Positions 5,113 to 5,434 of a stretch of 5,434 bases of DNA are shown here, one piece after another; position 1 is the stretch's first letter; the number at the start of each line of letters is the position of its first letter. Made by a program: the position numbers and the translations under genes. Origin of the DNA: Syntrophaceae bacterium UBA1163 (GTDB lineage Bacteria; Desulfobacterota; BSN033; UBA1163); contig DBZJ01000073.1 of NCBI GenBank assembly GCA_002311635.1, positions 1 through 5,434 on the forward strand. The letters are read 5' to 3'. The notes below the pieces were generated by a model that saw only the letters and a program-made list of their open reading frames with translations, was not told where the DNA came from and made no database searches.

Positions 5113-5434
5113 TATGATTTGCCCTTTCTTTTTAGATTAAGATTTTGGGTAATTTCCCCGCTCATTTTATACCTCTCTTTTTGTCTTGAGTCAAAAAAAC
5201 AAATTGTAAGTTGCGTGAAGTGTGGTGCTTAGAAGGTAAGGAAGGAGATTGGGATTGATCGAGACGAGGACCGAGGATTACCAATTCAAATCGTGTATAA
5301 TTTGACAAAATGCTGGGTTGAGGACTTCAGGAGAGACTGTCGAAAAACCTTATTCTTGACACTTTTCTTATCAAGCTTGCTTTATCTATTCCTACTTTTT
5401 CAAAATTCATTTACTAATACAAACGCATTAAGTA
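5113..5434. other. 322-bp right-edge region, promoter only
   Basis: Apart from the acyl-CoA synthetase promoter and leader, this stretch holds no recognisable gene. AAGGAAGGAG (5239-5248) on the + strand precedes a TTG that opens only 16 codons. TATAAT (5296-5301) is followed directly by TTGACA (5302-5307); the order is wrong for one promoter, and neither hexamer has a partner at proper distance. Another TTGACA (5356-5361) has only a poor -10. The final 95 bp are A+T-rich, as upstream regulatory regions often are. Confidence 0.55.
5166..5194 (-). promoter_or_regulatory. Sigma70-type promoter for the acyl-CoA synthetase gene
   Basis: On the - strand, TTGACT (5189-5194, -35) is followed after 17 bases by TATAAA (5166-5171, -10). 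Each hexamer matches five of six consensus bases at ideal spacing. Transcription would begin near 5159, giving a leader of about 47 nt. This suggests that the gene starts its own transcript and is not the distal gene of an operon coming from the right. Confidence 0.6.

Noticed and set aside
5296..5361. Consensus TATAAT and two TTGACA hexamers on the + strand as a divergent promoter
   Set aside because: TATAAT comes directly before TTGACA, and no pair has 16-19 bp spacing with both boxes acceptable. No + strand gene begins before the window ends.
1..5434. CRISPR arrays, tRNAs, rRNA, transposases, phage or toxin-antitoxin modules
   Set aside because: Both strands were read; no regularly spaced repeats, cloverleaf folds, transposase motifs or paired small toxin/antitoxin genes are present.

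Overview
The window looks like bacterial chromosome, most likely from an anaerobic or sediment lineage such as Desulfobacterota (the former Deltaproteobacteria) or Nitrospirota. Three things point that way: a Tat-targeted aldo/keto reductase with an iron-sulfur tail, an ADP-forming acyl-CoA synthetase alpha subunit, and a palindromic intergenic repeat of the 'CCCTTTxxxAAAGGG' kind. This placement is an inference from gene types; no rRNA or other marker is present. Sampled 60-base lines run from about 37-47% G+C in the glycosyltransferase to about 60% in the acyl-CoA synthetase gene, so the composition is uneven.

Layout. At the left edge, on the + strand, is the C-terminal end of a TPR protein (2-262). 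A gene-poor 359-bp gap follows. After it come four genes, all on the - strand, given here from left to right: a GT2 family glycosyltransferase (622-1365), a Tat/[4Fe-4S] aldo/keto reductase (1715-2920), a small six-cysteine secreted protein of unknown family (3133-3510), and an acyl-CoA synthetase (ADP-forming) alpha subunit (3685-5112). The last 322 bp hold the promoter of the acyl-CoA synthetase gene and no recognisable gene.

Transcription. Two good sigma70-type promoters are visible on the - strand. TTGACT-17-TATAAA (5166-5194) lies in front of the acyl-CoA synthetase. TTGACC-18-TATATT (1479-1508) lies in front of the glycosyltransferase and predicts a leader of about 107 nt that contains a two-helix inverted repeat. 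The gaps between the - strand genes are 174, 212 and 349 bp, so this is not a tight operon. The reductase may be read through from upstream, or from a promoter I cannot recognise. A 70-bp palindromic repeat begins one base past its stop codon and may end its transcript.

Function. No single pathway links the four genes convincingly. Two products are predicted to leave the cytoplasm (the reductase by Tat, the small protein by Sec). The acyl-CoA synthetase alpha subunit carries an intact phospho-histidine motif but has no beta (ATP-grasp) partner in the window. The least explained items are the six-cysteine secreted protein, the exported iron-sulfur aldo/keto reductase and the alpha subunit without a partner. 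I did not find a clearly new multi-gene system.
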